Shown: positions 42,601 through 48,733, counted from the first letter of the stretch. The stretch: 64,000 nt of DNA from Sipunculus nudus (GCA_026874595.1 CM049311.1:64335953-64399952), one strand, 5' to 3'. The notes: generated from the sequence alone by a model not told the origin. Translations and numbers: made by a program.

Positions 42601-43235
42601 AAAATCGTTTCAAGAATCCAGGTAACTTTGTCTAAAATATTTAGGGAAATACCATTGAATTATTGGACATCAGCCAAATTATGTACCAAATTATAAAACT
42701 GGTAAAAGATGTGGCCAGTACTATAATACTTTTTTTTATGCTTCAAATTATAAACCTGCTAAATAATGACTTAAAATTATAATACAGCTTAATAATGGCC
42801 AAAAATTATAATTCTGCTGAATGATGTCCCAAAATTATAATTCTGCTGAATTTTGGATATATTCTGTAGCATTATAGCACTGCTAAAGGAAAGGCCAAAT
42901 GAAAATCCTTTTAACTGATGCACCCAAATTATTATACTGATTATAGATTACTGAGGGTACCTGATTATATATCAAGAGAATTTTTTTTTCATACTAATTA
43001 TTTGTTTAGAAGAAAAATTATTTAAAACATATCTCAGCACTGTACATTATTTATTACAGAGGATATGGTTCACTGAGGTTAAAGTTTACGCTCTCTTTCT
43101 ATTGTAGAAAATCTGATTCACTGTGCTCCATCAAATCCAGAAGAAGCCCGGAAATTTTGTTGGCTTCCAGATCACATGAGCAATGGTGCGACCTGCACAG
43201 CTGATCAGCTTTGTGAGGGGATCGAAGGACTCTGA
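1360..43235 (+). CDS. cry1: Drosophila-type (type I) cryptochrome, 11 coding exons, 551 aa
   Basis: This is a predicted blue-light photoreceptor flavoprotein of the cryptochrome/photolyase family. In insects the type I protein binds FAD and, when lit, targets TIMELESS for degradation, resetting the clock; the same role here is inference. The joined exons 1360-1513, 11785-11924, 19228-19370, 26646-26821, 27732-27838, 30189-30329, 35342-35515, 36505-36645, 40154-40311, 42428-42621 and 43108-43235 give one open frame of 551 codons. The N-terminal photolyase domain is about residues 13-140 ([16 protein letters not shown] at 15-30) and the FAD-binding helical domain about 210-500. Insect-CRY signatures are KVSHTLWDP (136-144), HLRFGCLS (266-273), [12 protein letters not shown] (303-314) and [13 protein letters not shown] (400-412). 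W410, W387, W333 and W384 align with Drosophila W420, W397, W342 and W394, and C406 with C416. Length is close to Drosophila CRY (542). I recognise it from recalled family sequence, not a search; a vertebrate-type CRY or 6-4 photolyase is much less likely. Confidence 0.95.
1511..1655. repeat. degenerate ~28-bp minisatellite starting at the intron 1 donor
   Basis: CAGGTATGTGGT recurs at 1511 (the real donor), 1537 and 1565, with decayed versions at 1593, 1614 and 1643. The two units from 1537 and 1565 share TAATTGACAAGAGTAAG. The exon-intron junction is thus the first unit of the array. Confidence 0.85.
1656..2578. other. intron 1 sequence without recognised content
   Basis: AT-rich intron sequence. 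The short open frames on both strands at 1745-1984 show no family resemblance. No repeat found. Confidence 0.4.
2583..6854 (+). mobile_element. nested or duplicated family-A Helitron-like (HINE) elements
   Basis: Two heads (TAGCTCAGCTGACT...AGTCATCTGAGCTA hairpin, then GTCCGTC tract) start at 2583 and 2805. Bodies share TAGATGTCCCCAAGATCTCC and later CCCAAACATAATGCA. A diverged second body runs from about 3600. Two tails (CAGCTG(A/G)GCG, GTGACCCATAGGTCCC) end at 5426 and 6854. The segment 5427-5900 repeats the body after the first tail, so at least two elements are stacked here. 3940-5380 and 5931-6800 also hold unique filler. No transposase or Rep/helicase open frame is present. Confidence 0.65.
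6855..8255. other. intron 1 sequence without recognised content
   Basis: No open frame with family resemblance and no repeat shared with other parts of the window. Confidence 0.4.
8256..8503. repeat. old diverged repeat interrupted by the 8504-10980 element
   Basis: Two diverged copies share TTTTCAACCAAGTTYTC, a GAAAACTG block and ATCTT(C)AARGTCAAAT (8256-8400 and 8420-8503). A third diverged copy with TTGAAAACCAGTC and ATCTTCAAGGTCA lies at 11060-11165, on the far side of the inserted element. Confidence 0.5.
8504..10980 (+). mobile_element. chimeric Helitron-like element: family-A head and tail, D and C cores
   Basis: The head TAGCTCAGCTGACTGTAAG at 8504 and the GTCCGTC-type tract lead into two family-D core units (8600-9240). 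A family-D 3' end follows, with CTAG at 9431-9434. Nine ~145-bp family-C units (9480-10900) come next. The tail AGCTGAGCGTCAAGACCCAT, the palindrome GACCCATGGGTC and CTAG (10977-10980) close it before TTTT. Length is about 2.5 kb and it encodes no protein of its own. The parts belong to families seen separately elsewhere in the window. Confidence 0.7.
9644..10822 (+). repeat. ~145-bp tandem array with AGGTCA-rich motif, nine copies
   Basis: The motif (A)GGTCAAAGGTCAAGGTCA recurs at 9644, 9788, 9929, 10074, 10218, 10366, 10511, 10655 and 10804, spaced 141-149 bp. The copy at 10511 is perfect. Alternate units resemble each other more closely, so the true unit is a ~290-bp dimer. Confidence 0.9.
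11166..11784. other. 3' end of intron 1, no recognised content
   Basis: AT-rich. A polypyrimidine stretch TTAATTTATTTTTCAG leads into exon 2. Nothing else recognised. Confidence 0.4.
11785..11924 (+). CDS. cry1: cry1 coding exon 2 (residues 52-98)
   Basis: Acceptor TTTTTCAG, donor GTAAGA, entered in phase 1 and left in phase 0. It encodes [15 protein letters not shown] (58-72) and [13 protein letters not shown] (81-93), the standard photolyase-domain helices and the strand that leads into exon 3. Confidence 0.95.
12120..12363 (+). mobile_element. family-E Helitron-like core fragment
   Basis: CATCTAAAAAACTCTTATCAG through AATATTTCACAGAAATAATCC to the AAGCTGAACTT block matches the cores at 32110-32340 and 33500-33690. 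Neither head nor tail is present, so it is a fragment. It abuts the family-B element. Confidence 0.6.
12371..16856 (+). mobile_element. family-B Helitron-like element with ~340-bp tandem cores, split by a family-A insertion
   Basis: A worn head (CTGAGCTATAGCGATCACTC then GTCCGTC tract) at about 12380 is followed by tandem cores. Each core has CTGTTAACAGGGCACAAATCG, a GAAATTAGGTCTCTGTTACCC block and GACTGGTGGCGCCACCTGTA. Unit starts are near 12466, 12799, 13136, 13481, 13824 and 14162, and a last one follows the insertion at about 16395. The tail CAGCTGAGCGTCATGACCCA ends near 16856. Two units carry poly-C runs (13269-13282 and 13614-13627). Confidence 0.7.
14446..16349 (+). mobile_element. 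full-length family-A element nested in a family-B core
   Basis: Head TAGCTCAGCTGACT at 14446, GTCC tract to 14545, family-A body (14560-15170), unique filler with a poly-C run (15325-15345), then tail CAGCTGAGCACAGTGACCCA to 16349. The B core reads CAATTTTT before it and ATGAATTTTTTTCTC directly after it, as in intact units. Both ends are therefore fixed and the target was a T run. Confidence 0.75.
16857..17152 (+). mobile_element. truncated D/E Helitron-like element, 3' end
   Basis: A D-type core (AAGTGGTTTGAAGTATCTGCC, GGTGCCACTTACAAT) is followed by the E-type end GCACAGGTTCGC (17124-17135) and the hairpin AGGCCTGTAGGCCT (17139-17152), then TTGTATT. No head is seen. Confidence 0.6.
17230..17310. 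repeat. (AT)n microsatellite
   Basis: About 80 bases of AT dinucleotide with one AC interruption near 17280. Open frames through it (Tyr-Ile runs) are artefacts. Confidence 0.98.
17318..17735. repeat. two diverged ~140-bp copies between AT microsatellites
   Basis: Copy 1 (about 17320-17460) and copy 2 (about 17577-17735) share AAATTGCTC(C)AGGGRAA, TCGGTGG(T/C)RCACAA, GGC(G/A)TACCAAA, GAAAGCTTCA and TTTTATGTCA(T/C)CCTGT. The family is not recognised. Confidence 0.75.
17736..17808. repeat. (AT)n then (GA)n microsatellite
   Basis: AT runs at 17736-17762 and 17770-17789, then GA repeats to 17808. Confidence 0.97.
17864..19227. other. 3' part of intron 2, no recognised content
   Basis: AT-rich unique-looking sequence. 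No open frame of note and no repeat shared with the rest of the window. Confidence 0.4.
19228..19370 (+). CDS. cry1: cry1 coding exon 3 (residues 99-145, two bases of 146)
   Basis: Acceptor TTTGCAG, donor GTAAGC, phase 0 to phase 2. It encodes [15 protein letters not shown] (99-113) and KVSHTLWDP (136-144). The latter is nearly identical to Drosophila CRY and helps assign the gene to the insect-type class. Confidence 0.95.
20637..20682. repeat. (AT)n microsatellite
   Basis: Uninterrupted AT dinucleotide run inside the 5.5-kb TIR element. Confidence 0.97.
21272..21323. repeat. (AT)n microsatellite
   Basis: Uninterrupted AT dinucleotide run just left of the nested 2-kb element. Confidence 0.97.
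21357..23330. mobile_element. 2.0-kb TIR element with TA duplication, nested in the 5.5-kb element
   Basis: A 24-bp perfect inverted repeat starts CGTAAAAGTCGTTGCAGAAG at 21359 and ends at 23329 on the other side. TA flanks it at 21355-21356 and 23331-23332. GTCGCACCC(T/C/A)GACTT recurs subterminally at about 21396, 21470 and 23245. The interior is richer in CpG than the neighbourhood. There is no open frame over about 70 codons, so it is non-autonomous. Confidence 0.8.
23599..23710. repeat. poly-C tracts
   Basis: C runs at 23599-23612 and 23684-23710, broken by single T or G bases, lie inside the 5.5-kb element. They are prone to assembly and length error. Confidence 0.9.
24217..24262. repeat. 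(AT)n microsatellite
   Basis: AT run with one TTAT break. A similar run lies at 24637-24675. Confidence 0.95.
25097..26009 (+). mobile_element. compact full-length family-A Helitron-like element
   Basis: This is the simplest complete copy in the window, about 0.9 kb. Head TAGCTCAGCTGACTGTAAG at 25097 is followed by GTCAACTGAGCTATAG (hairpin partner), a short GTCC/GTCTG tract, one A-type body, and the tail CAGCTGAGCACTGTGACCCA (from 25976) with the palindrome ACCCATGGGT, ending in TTG before TTT. It lies 20 bp after the 5.5-kb TIR element. Confidence 0.7.
26042..26473. mobile_element. 432-bp MITE, TA duplication, 170 bp upstream of exon 4
   Basis: Inverted ends CTGTGGTTG(G/C)CTTT with TTCGCGAGG and TTTCGCGA further in. 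TA on each side (26040-26041 and 26474-26475). It keeps many CpGs (TTCGCGA), so it is younger than its relative at 26915. No coding capacity. Confidence 0.8.
26646..26821 (+). CDS. cry1: cry1 coding exon 4 (residues 146-204, one base of 205)
   Basis: Acceptor TTTGTAG, donor GTAAGT, phase 2 to phase 1. It encodes [13 protein letters not shown] (150-162) and IIGDPPKP (168-175), the linker between the photolyase domain and the FAD-binding domain. It is closely flanked by two copies of one MITE family (26042-26473 and 26915-27378). Confidence 0.95.
26915..27378. mobile_element. older 464-bp copy of the same MITE, 94 bp downstream of exon 4
   Basis: Starts CTGTGG after TA (26913-26914) and ends CCACAG before TA (27379-27380), in the same orientation as 26042-26473. 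Blocks such as TTAAAATTTCATATTTTCCA and TTTTGTGAGG match the younger copy with CpG positions decayed. It includes a poly-T run at 27298-27315. Confidence 0.75.
27379..27731. other. 3' end of intron 4, no recognised content
   Basis: AT-rich; ends in the exon 5 acceptor. Nothing else recognised. Confidence 0.4.
27732..27838 (+). CDS. cry1: cry1 coding exon 5 (residues 205-240)
   Basis: Acceptor CTTACAG, donor GTAAGT, phase 1 to phase 0. It encodes [17 protein letters not shown] (219-235), the start of the FAD-binding domain; Drosophila has WRGGETQALLLLDERL here. The stretch just before it is shorter than in Drosophila, which accounts for part of the numbering offset. Confidence 0.95.
27990..29441 (+). 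mobile_element. chimeric Helitron-like element: B cores, C cores and family-A tail, in intron 5
   Basis: About 1.3 family-B cores (GTGGCGCCACCTGG at 28060, GGGGCACAAATAGT, CTGGTGGTGCCACCTGTA near 28394) run into a C head region (AGTGGATGCCCTATATCAAT, GTCTGTCTGT). Four ~147-bp C units follow, then the tail AGCTGAGCATCGAGACC ending in CTAG at 29438-29441 before TTA. The layout parallels 8504-10980 but starts with B instead of D cores. No head hairpin is seen, so the 5' end is worn or truncated. Confidence 0.65.
28821..29283 (+). repeat. ~147-bp tandem array with AGGTCA-rich motif, four copies
   Basis: AGGTCAAAGGTCAAGGTCA is perfect at 28821, 29113 and 29265, with a variant (AGGTCAAAAGGTCATGGTCA) at 28966. 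Spacings are 145, 147 and 152 bp. Homologous to the 9644-10822 array. Confidence 0.9.
29607..29782. mobile_element. 176-bp pogo/Tigger-like MITE
   Basis: Ends CAGTTGGACCC and, inverted, CACTGGAACCC, each flanked by TA (29605-29606 and 29783-29784). The interior is built of GTGGTCGTATTT-type repeats in both orientations, like the larger relative at 47997-48731. TIRs beginning CAGT with TA duplication fit the pogo/Tigger group; this assignment is inference. Confidence 0.65.
29785..30188. other. 3' end of intron 5, no recognised content
   Basis: No repeat or open frame of note. A poly-T/pyrimidine tract precedes the exon 6 acceptor. Confidence 0.4.
30189..30329 (+). CDS. cry1: cry1 coding exon 6 (residues 241-287), ends at a GC donor
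   Basis: Acceptor CTCTGTAG. It encodes [22 protein letters not shown] (262-283), a FAD-pocket segment shared with Drosophila [18 protein letters not shown]. Phase 0 on both sides. The only donor that keeps frame with exon 7 is AA|GCAAGT at 30330. The nearby GT at 30334 would leave phase 1 and shift exon 7 out of frame. Confidence 0.9.
30330..30335 (+). other. non-canonical GC splice donor of cry1 intron 6
   Basis: The intron opens with GCAAGT directly after the codons for E286-K287. GCAAGT is the usual donor form of GC-AG introns, which are processed by the major spliceosome. Joining here gives [27 protein letters not shown], which aligns with related CRYs without a gap; the GT four bases further on does not. 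Confidence 0.8.
30336..31069. other. 5' part of intron 6, no recognised content
   Basis: AT-rich, no repeat shared with other parts of the window. Confidence 0.4.
31070..31395. repeat. degenerate ~40-bp minisatellite, about eight units
   Basis: Consensus roughly ACATTACAGTAATCATTACAG then ATGCTTGATAATTGTAAA. Units vary in length and sequence, so it is an old array. It ends where the family-D end begins (31400). Confidence 0.8.
31400..31965 (-). mobile_element. family-D Helitron-like element, minus orientation, truncated
   Basis: The minus-strand 3' end CTAG lies at 31400-31403 (plus-strand CTAGAATACAGG), with the hairpin partly lost. Two D cores follow with GGTGGCGCC (31512) and AGGTGGCGCCACCAT (31674), and a third palindrome at 31949. 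It abuts the family-E head at 31967 with no D head. Confidence 0.65.
31967..33050 (+). mobile_element. family-E Helitron-like element
   Basis: Head AGCGAACCTGTGAGC at 31968 with GTGTCCGTCGTC tract. Tandem cores of about 200-230 bp follow with AATATTTCACAGAAATGATCC, GGCCGAGTTATAGGAAG and AAACTTCTTCTC. No E-type tail is found before 33392, so the 3' end is lost or diverged. Confidence 0.6.
33392..34060 (+). mobile_element. second family-E element, worn
   Basis: Head TAGCGAACCTGTGAGC at 33392, then diverged E cores (AATATTTCACAGAAATAATC, GGCCGAGTTACAGGAAG). The tract after the head is short (GTCTGTCGTTGTTG). 3' end not identified. Confidence 0.55.
34061..35341. other. 3' part of intron 6, no recognised content
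   Basis: Short open frames on both strands show no family resemblance. No repeat found. Confidence 0.4.
35342..35515 (+). CDS. cry1: cry1 coding exon 7 (residues 288-345)
   Basis: Acceptor CATTTTCAG, donor GTATGT, phase 0 on both sides. It encodes [20 protein letters not shown] (301-320) and [16 protein letters not shown] (328-343). W333 in IPW is the distal Trp of the electron-transfer chain (Drosophila W342). Confidence 0.96.
35516..36504. other. intron 7, no recognised content
   Basis: A small imperfect inverted repeat (ATCATTTATCC at about 35687 and GGAATAAATGAT at about 35745) may be a worn MITE. Otherwise nothing. Confidence 0.35.
36505..36645 (+). CDS. cry1: cry1 coding exon 8 (residues 346-392)
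   Basis: Acceptor GCTGTTTCAG, donor GTATTG, phase 0 on both sides. It encodes [15 protein letters not shown] (346-360), [18 protein letters not shown] (364-381) and [10 protein letters not shown] (382-391). H367/H368 match the His pair of insect CRY near the flavin and C-terminal tail. W387 and W384 are the middle and fourth Trp of the chain. Confidence 0.96.
36646..37537. other. 5' part of intron 8, no recognised content
   Basis: AT-rich, no open frame or repeat of note. Confidence 0.4.
37540..39659. mobile_element. 2.1-kb TIR element with TA duplication, in intron 8
   Basis: The left end CCGTATTTGACGTAATAAGC with GCCCC (37540-37564) and the inverted right end (39635-39659) match at 23 of 25 bases. 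TA flanks it (37538-37539 and 39660-39661). Just inside lie a C run (37579-37600) and, opposite, a G run (39549-39577). The interior is CpG-rich around 38340-38720 and contains a poly-T plus (TTATC)n segment. No transposase frame. Confidence 0.85.
37937..38048. repeat. poly-T and (TTATC)n, possible retroelement tail
   Basis: A T run (37939-37964) is followed by AATAAATGTTATC and about five TTATC units. An AATAAA-like signal followed by a pentamer array resembles the 3' end of some invertebrate LINEs or SINEs, but no body is visible. Confidence 0.4.
39662..40153. other. 3' end of intron 8, no recognised content
   Basis: No open frame or repeat of note. Confidence 0.4.
40154..40311 (+). CDS. 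cry1: cry1 coding exon 9 (residues 393-444, two bases of 445)
   Basis: Acceptor TGATCAG, donor GTATTA, phase 0 to phase 2. It encodes [20 protein letters not shown] (397-416), identical over most of its length to Drosophila CRY. W410 is the flavin-proximal Trp. C406 is the Cys beside flavin N5 that marks insect-type CRY (Asp in plants, Asn in photolyases). The loop that follows has C421, C424 and C427 in CxxCxxC spacing. Confidence 0.96.
40879..41745 (-). mobile_element. family-D Helitron-like element, minus orientation, in intron 9
   Basis: The minus-strand 3' end CTAG is at 40879-40882, with the hairpin GTAGTAGACAAGTGACTAC and subterminal GTATCTGC at 40911. Two D cores follow with GGTGGTGCC, GGTGGCACCAC and GGTGGCACCACCTGT. 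The far end (about 41480-41700) matches the head-proximal region of the 61969 element (GGTCAACGCCAA, GTTAGGCACCAGTTCACATG). The head GCGGATAC is decayed. Confidence 0.65.
41746..42427. other. 3' part of intron 9, no recognised content
   Basis: AT-rich; nothing recognised before the exon 10 acceptor. Confidence 0.4.
42428..42621 (+). CDS. cry1: cry1 coding exon 10 (end of residue 445 to first base of 510)
   Basis: Acceptor TATCACAG, donor GTAACT, phase 2 to phase 1. Joined to exon 9 it reads [20 protein letters not shown], the C-terminal part of the FAD domain (Drosophila GTYIKQYVPELMNVPKEF), then PWKAPF (462-467) and the basic helix [12 protein letters not shown] (495-506). Confidence 0.94.
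42680..42865. repeat. degenerate ~37-bp minisatellite in intron 10
   Basis: AAAATTATAATTCTGCTGAA with TGATGRCC recurs about five times with growing divergence to the left. The last two units are nearly identical. Confidence 0.7.
43108..43235 (+). CDS. cry1: cry1 coding exon 11 (residues 510-551 and stop)
   Basis: Acceptor CTATTGTAG, phase 1, stop TGA at 43233-43235. It encodes [17 protein letters not shown] (515-531), matching Drosophila CRPSNEEEVRQFFWLAD. F526 and W528 align with the tail F534 and W536 that occupy the substrate groove in insect CRY; Drosophila F535 is Cys here. The tail runs 20 residues beyond LPD, against only VVV after LAD in Drosophila. Confidence 0.93.
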
Positions 43236-44068
43236 GGACACACAAATAATGCTTGGGACCATTTCATAGACATTATAGTAATTCTATTGTTGCTACAGTT
43301 GGGTATTTGTTTGGTGATATTTTTGGGTTAAAATCCTTTAAATCAAAAATATAACAGATATGTAAAAGTGTTGTTATCTGCAATCAACCTGACGACAAGG
43401 TATGTAACCAAATTATAAGACAGGGCAGAAAATGTATTGCTATCATATGACAGCATACTCCACTTTTAATACTGTGTTTCTCCATATTAGATTAAAATTG
43501 ATAATTTTGTGGTGTATTTTCCAAACTTACAATGTACCTATTACAGTATTTTTCTATTTTTTTTCTCAGTTTACATTTCACCCTCTATGTGCATTTCTGT
43601 AAACCGAGCACGAGTTTTCTCTCCACATTTAAATAATCCTAACTCACCATGCCTGATAATCGGTGAAACCAAAGACTTATTTTTTTATATAACTTTGCTA
43701 TGGGTTGTGCAGGGGATAAAAAAGGTGCCACACAATCAAGAGAGTGGCCTGTGATTAAATCTGTTGATGGACGACTGTTTATGATGCAACAGGGAGCTCA
43801 TTATAGTGATGATGGCACCTGTGATGAAAAATAAGAAAGCATATACAAGGGCTTCACATGTTGCTTGCATTCATCAGCTCACTGCAGCATTTGTGTCCTT
43901 GTCAGATATGATGACTTTTTTTTTCATTCCCTTAGGAATGGTACAGGCATTTCAGTTACTGACAGGTATGGCTGAAAAAAAAGGTTTGGTTCCAAATTTT
44001 TAGAAATCAGTATTGGTTTTGATCGAAATTTTGTATGATCAGGGGACAAAACGGTAAAAGCACATCAA

Positions 44069-44074
44069 AATAAA
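44069..44074 (+). terminator. candidate polyadenylation signal for cry1
   Basis: This is the first AATAAA I see after the stop codon, about 830 bases downstream. Further AATAAA hexamers lie at 44158, 44162 and 46945. The sequence alone does not say which is used, so the 3' UTR length is open. Confidence 0.25.
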
Positions 44075-46216
44075 ACAATTTTAACTAAATTTTATATTTT
44101 TTTAAATATCTTGAAAGAAATGTTTTAGTTGCTGCACGGAGCCCAAAAACTGCATAAAATAAATAAAAAATAATGAGATCAGTCAAAATTGACACGCTGG
44201 ATATAAGAAACCAGCCTTTATTCTTTCACCTAATTGGTAGGTATTTAACGTTACATTTTTAATTCATGTCAAGTGCCTGTGTGTAAGCCCCAGCAGGCTA
44301 ATTATTCTCAAAAACAGAGTGCTGCTTGAGATTTACCTTTATGGAGCTGCTGAACTAGGAGGTATTGTACTTTGTCATTGGGCGGTAAAATTAAATTCAT
44401 ACCATTATAAAGGATAGTTGCTGTTTCAGTTCAGATCATATTTTCTCCACACGATTGACATTTGTTGGATCTGTATGATACATTGTGGTGTACGTGCCTG
44501 CACCTTTAGAGTAGATGCTTTTGTCACCTGCTTCTGTCCTGACTGTTCATGCTGCCAAGAGCTTTCACAAATGTGAACATGTTTTCCTCTTGTGTTGTCA
44601 TTTACACCATTATTTTGAGAGATGCAGTTCATTCATGAATGAAAGCATGCCAGGTCAAGACTCAAGAGTTCTCAAGAGGGATTACCTTTGGATGGAGACT
44701 AAAGTATGAGCATTTTTGACCATTTTCTTGACCATGGTTACACTTTATAATAATATATTTGAAAAGCAAAGCTTGTTCACAAAGGAGATTTCTGACTGCA
44801 TTTGTTCTAGAAAAAAAAAAATTATATATGTGTTACTCAAAGAAAAGTCATACTTTTTATGACCAAAGCCAGTCATAGTTTCACAAACAGATAGGCATAC
44901 CTAGTTTTAACCTGTTAGAATGATGTGGTCCTATAATCGTTGACTACATAAATATCACAGATAAATTCAGTGTATCACCTTTGAAGTGAAGTTGAGTCCT
45001 AATTTCAGTAAAGGTTAGAATTACTCAGACTTGAACACTTCTTTCTGCACTAGCTCAGAGGCTAGAATCCATTTGGTGCCATGGAATTTGCTTTTGGGAC
45101 AAAGACCAGGGGGCTTGGGAAAGGTTATTTCTCATATTGGTATTTCACTTGTATTGTGTCTTTGTAAAATTTCCACTATTAGCAAACAAGATAATGTTTT
45201 GAAGCTTGACAGTACAGAATTTATTGCCCAGGAAGGAAACGAGAGTCTTAAGAGTACCAGGTACATGGTGTATGGAGATGTGAATCTGAGGGTCATATGT
45301 AAGGCATTTAGGCATCAAATTGCTTTAACTGGGTTTCAAGTTTATATATACTAAATACCTGAAGGACAAATAAGTTCTTCTACTTCAGTTTAATGCAAAT
45401 ATCCTTGCTACATCAATTTATAGAGTTTTCCCGTGTTATCTCAGTGTCACTTTTCTCATTACATGCATTGACTTGAAAAATATTCATGCATTCATATTTT
45501 ACTCAATTTGCTAATAACAGCTGTTAATAACATTCGCAAGGCCAACTTCCTGCAGGTATCAAAAATGTGAAATACTCGGTTCAATTAATATAGAGATGCA
45601 GGAAGGAGTGGAACTATGTGCCTACAGGCCTAGACAATTGCCAGCCATTTGATGCTATTTTAAAATTAGATTCATGTTCCAGTGCCCCTTGTCCATCTGT
45701 TTTTTGGATGAGTTCATTTTAATTAGGTTATTGCAAGGCAGCCTGAGACATGGACCTAATTTACAACAAAGGAACAAAACTCCATCCTGCCATCTAAAGG
45801 TGCCTATTCTGATATCTGATGTATATATCCTTAGATAATCACATGTGCCTTTTATAAAAAAAACAGGCCAGAAAACACCAATTCCTTCACATACACACTG
45901 TCCATTTCATTAATATCCATGTGTTTATAATGTGTAGGGGGCCCGCCAAATTTATCCAAACATTCAGCAATGACATTTGGTTGCAAAGTAGATGTACCAG
46001 TTTTGTAAAATGCGTTTTGCAACTAGTGACCTTTCAAATTCTGAACATTTGCCATATATAATGTATATATAATGAACATATGTGTGTTATATTATAAAAC
46101 ATATATAATACTTGTCACAAGTATAAAAAATGTTACATACATTAAGAAAATGATACAAAAGTATTTAAAAAACTTTAGAAAACATTATAAAATCATTTAA
46201 TTTTATATTTTAGTCA

Positions 46217-46326
46217 AGGGTGGGCTTTTGTCCAGGTCTACACTTTTAGGGGTGGGTTTTTGTCCAGTGGGCTCTTGTCTGGTGGGCCTTTATCAGGGTG
46301 GGCTTTTGTCAGGGTGGGCCTTTGCC
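46217..46326. repeat. ~20-bp G-rich minisatellite
   Basis: GGGTGGGCTTTTGTC-type units, about five, with variable spacers. Confidence 0.75.
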
Positions 46327-47996
46327 CTACACCTGGCTTTTATCAGTCCTGATGGTTAGAAGTTTTATGAAATTTCAACCCTGCAGATAACAGGTCAGAA
46401 GTCACATGTAAAATGGCTACATTAATTCACTGCTGTTGATTGGATGATGAAATCTATACACTAAAAACTATGATCAGTCAAACAGGGACATGCTTCTCTG
46501 TCAGTAAACGGAGAAGGAGTACAAAAAGTTATAAAACAAAAACTACGGATTTCTTGGCACATTTATAGGTTGTTTAACACCCATATGTAGTTTTCCATGA
46601 AAGTTTACAATGACACACAACTTTGTAAGAAAATTATCCACAGTGAACAGGTGGACACTGGCAGAACAGAGTGAAGGACTAATTATATATGTAGTACATA
46701 TAAATCATATTCATCATTGTACTTTAATACTTTCTATCTGAAACACGTGTGTTTATAATGTATACTTGATTTATTTACTAGCATTATTTTGGGCTGTTAA
46801 CACATTGTATAGTAATTTACATATATATTATATGCATATTTTGGTTGAGTACAGATGTCTGTTATCTTAAATTTAAATCTCATTATCATCACCATGAAGG
46901 ATGTAAACATGCATTTTCACTATAAGCATTCTCATTTCTATTACAATAAAGCCATAGGAGGTGGCAGGATATCATATGTAATCATGTTTAGGAAATATTA
47001 TTTTATGACTGAGTCTTTATAAAAGATTTGAGTTTATTTGCACAGCACACAGGGATGCTCATAAGTTTTAATGATTTGAATGATGATCAAATTGTTTGTA
47101 CAATATTAATTGAAAGCTACTCTGTTGCAAGATATCATCTTGCGAGAGGACATATAGGTGATATTGGTGACATTAACTGTCGTTAGCCAAGACAAAATGA
47201 GACACTGCTGCAAGGCAAGAAAAAATGTATCACCTGTAACTGTTTATAAAATTAAAGTATATTGTTATCAGATAGACACTAAATTGACCTATGCTGTTGT
47301 ATCTTTTTTATTCTTGATTTGGTCAAAACATTTAGGTGGGCAGTTAAGTGGAATGCCCTTTTTGCTATGTTGACTATGATCGATGGCAGTGTGGAGCACA
47401 GTGCATATTTATGAGGTTTGTTTATGGACAAAAAAGTAGACTGCTCCACCGAAGCGTTTAGGAATGTTAAGAATTTCCAGATTGCCTTTTTATTGTCTAG
47501 GGTTTGCATTCTGGTGGTGAGTGATATGTGTACAGAAGATTTAAATTGATAGGTATATCATCCATATTTGTAGACAATTACATTGTTTTCATGGTTGTTT
47601 GGTTTCATATTATATGTTCAAGAGAACTGTGTTTTGTAATGTGGGCTTCATGCTATTAAAATATTGTGGTAGCTCAATTTGTATTTTTATCAATAAATAT
47701 GGTGGTATTATTAGAGAAATGCAACACCAGAATGCCAAGTATAAAAAACGCAGAGAGAGAGAGGGAGAGAGAGAGAGAGGAGGGGGAGACTTCGTACCAC
47801 TTTCATAGGTGTTAAATAAACTCCCGCCATGTCCTGATGAATGAAATTATGTGGTTCTATCAAAAACGTTTTTAGCTCACATGACTGTCGTGGTCCTGTC
47901 AAATGGTCCTTCCAGCCATGAGCAGGGCACAGACTGTTTTTGTATCTGGATAATTGGCTCTGTTCAAGTAAAAGAGTCTGCTCTCAAGTACAGGTA

Positions 47997-48731
47997 CAGT
48001 CCAACCTGCCTAATGCGACCACCCAAGAGACTGGGCAAAGTGGTCGTAATAGACAGGAGGTCGTATTTGACAGGTTCTGAACAGTTAGGAACTCCACAAA
48101 TCTAACTGACATGTATGACGGAAATATACATATTAGACCATCTTTATGACTATAAATAAAAACATATTTGCAGAAGGGAACGATCTTGGTGTTACATGTA
48201 TTTTGTAATTGCACACAAATGAACATTTACTTATCTGTTTAATTTGATGTAATGCACTGAATAGATCAAAGACAGATCACAGAGGCACAAATCAAAGATT
48301 TACTTCGGGGTACCTCCATTCAGGTGGATTAATAGGTCATATGAGTCAGTCACCTTGCCCGCCTTGGGCTCCAGGCCCAGGGTCGGCCAAGGGTCCCAAT
48401 AATCACCAGTCTGTGCTCCGTACACACGCACACCAGTAAAACAAAAGAGAGCGTTGCAAGTGACCGCAACTTCATACATGGTCAATCAACCGACTGGTCA
48501 GCGCTGGTCAGTGACTAGCACAAAGAGTACCCGGTTTAGGCAGGTCAGTTAATTAGCATTATGTCACTTTGGTCAGGAAAAACTGCCCGTAATCCGTAAT
48601 AGCCAGGTGGTCGTATTTCACAGGTTTAATTAATAGTTAATATAACGGAATTTCAAAAGAGACTGATATCTAGTGGTCGTAATAGCCAGGTGCCTGTATT
48701 TCACAGTTTGTCGTTCAGACAGGTTGGACTG
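47997..48731. mobile_element. 735-bp pogo/Tigger-like MITE
   Basis: CAGTCCAACCTGCCT at 47997 and its inverse ending at 48731 match at 14 of 15 bases; TA on each side (47995-47996 and 48732-48733). Subterminal GTGGTCGTAATAG(A/C)CAGG and GTCGTATTT(G/C)ACAGG blocks recur four times in both arms. No transposase. Confidence 0.8.
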
Positions 48732-48733
48732 TA

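Larger units (their letters stand above)
43236..47996. other. cry1 3' flank, no further gene recognised
   Basis: Contains the putative 3' UTR and AATAAA hexamers. The longest open frame (45031-45354, 107 codons) has no family resemblance. A G-rich ~20-bp minisatellite lies at 46217-46326 and a GA-rich run at 47752-47788. Confidence 0.4.

Noticed and set aside
45031-45354. 107-codon open frame in the cry1 3' flank
   Set aside because: No recognisable domain, non-ATG start, and composition like the surrounding flank.
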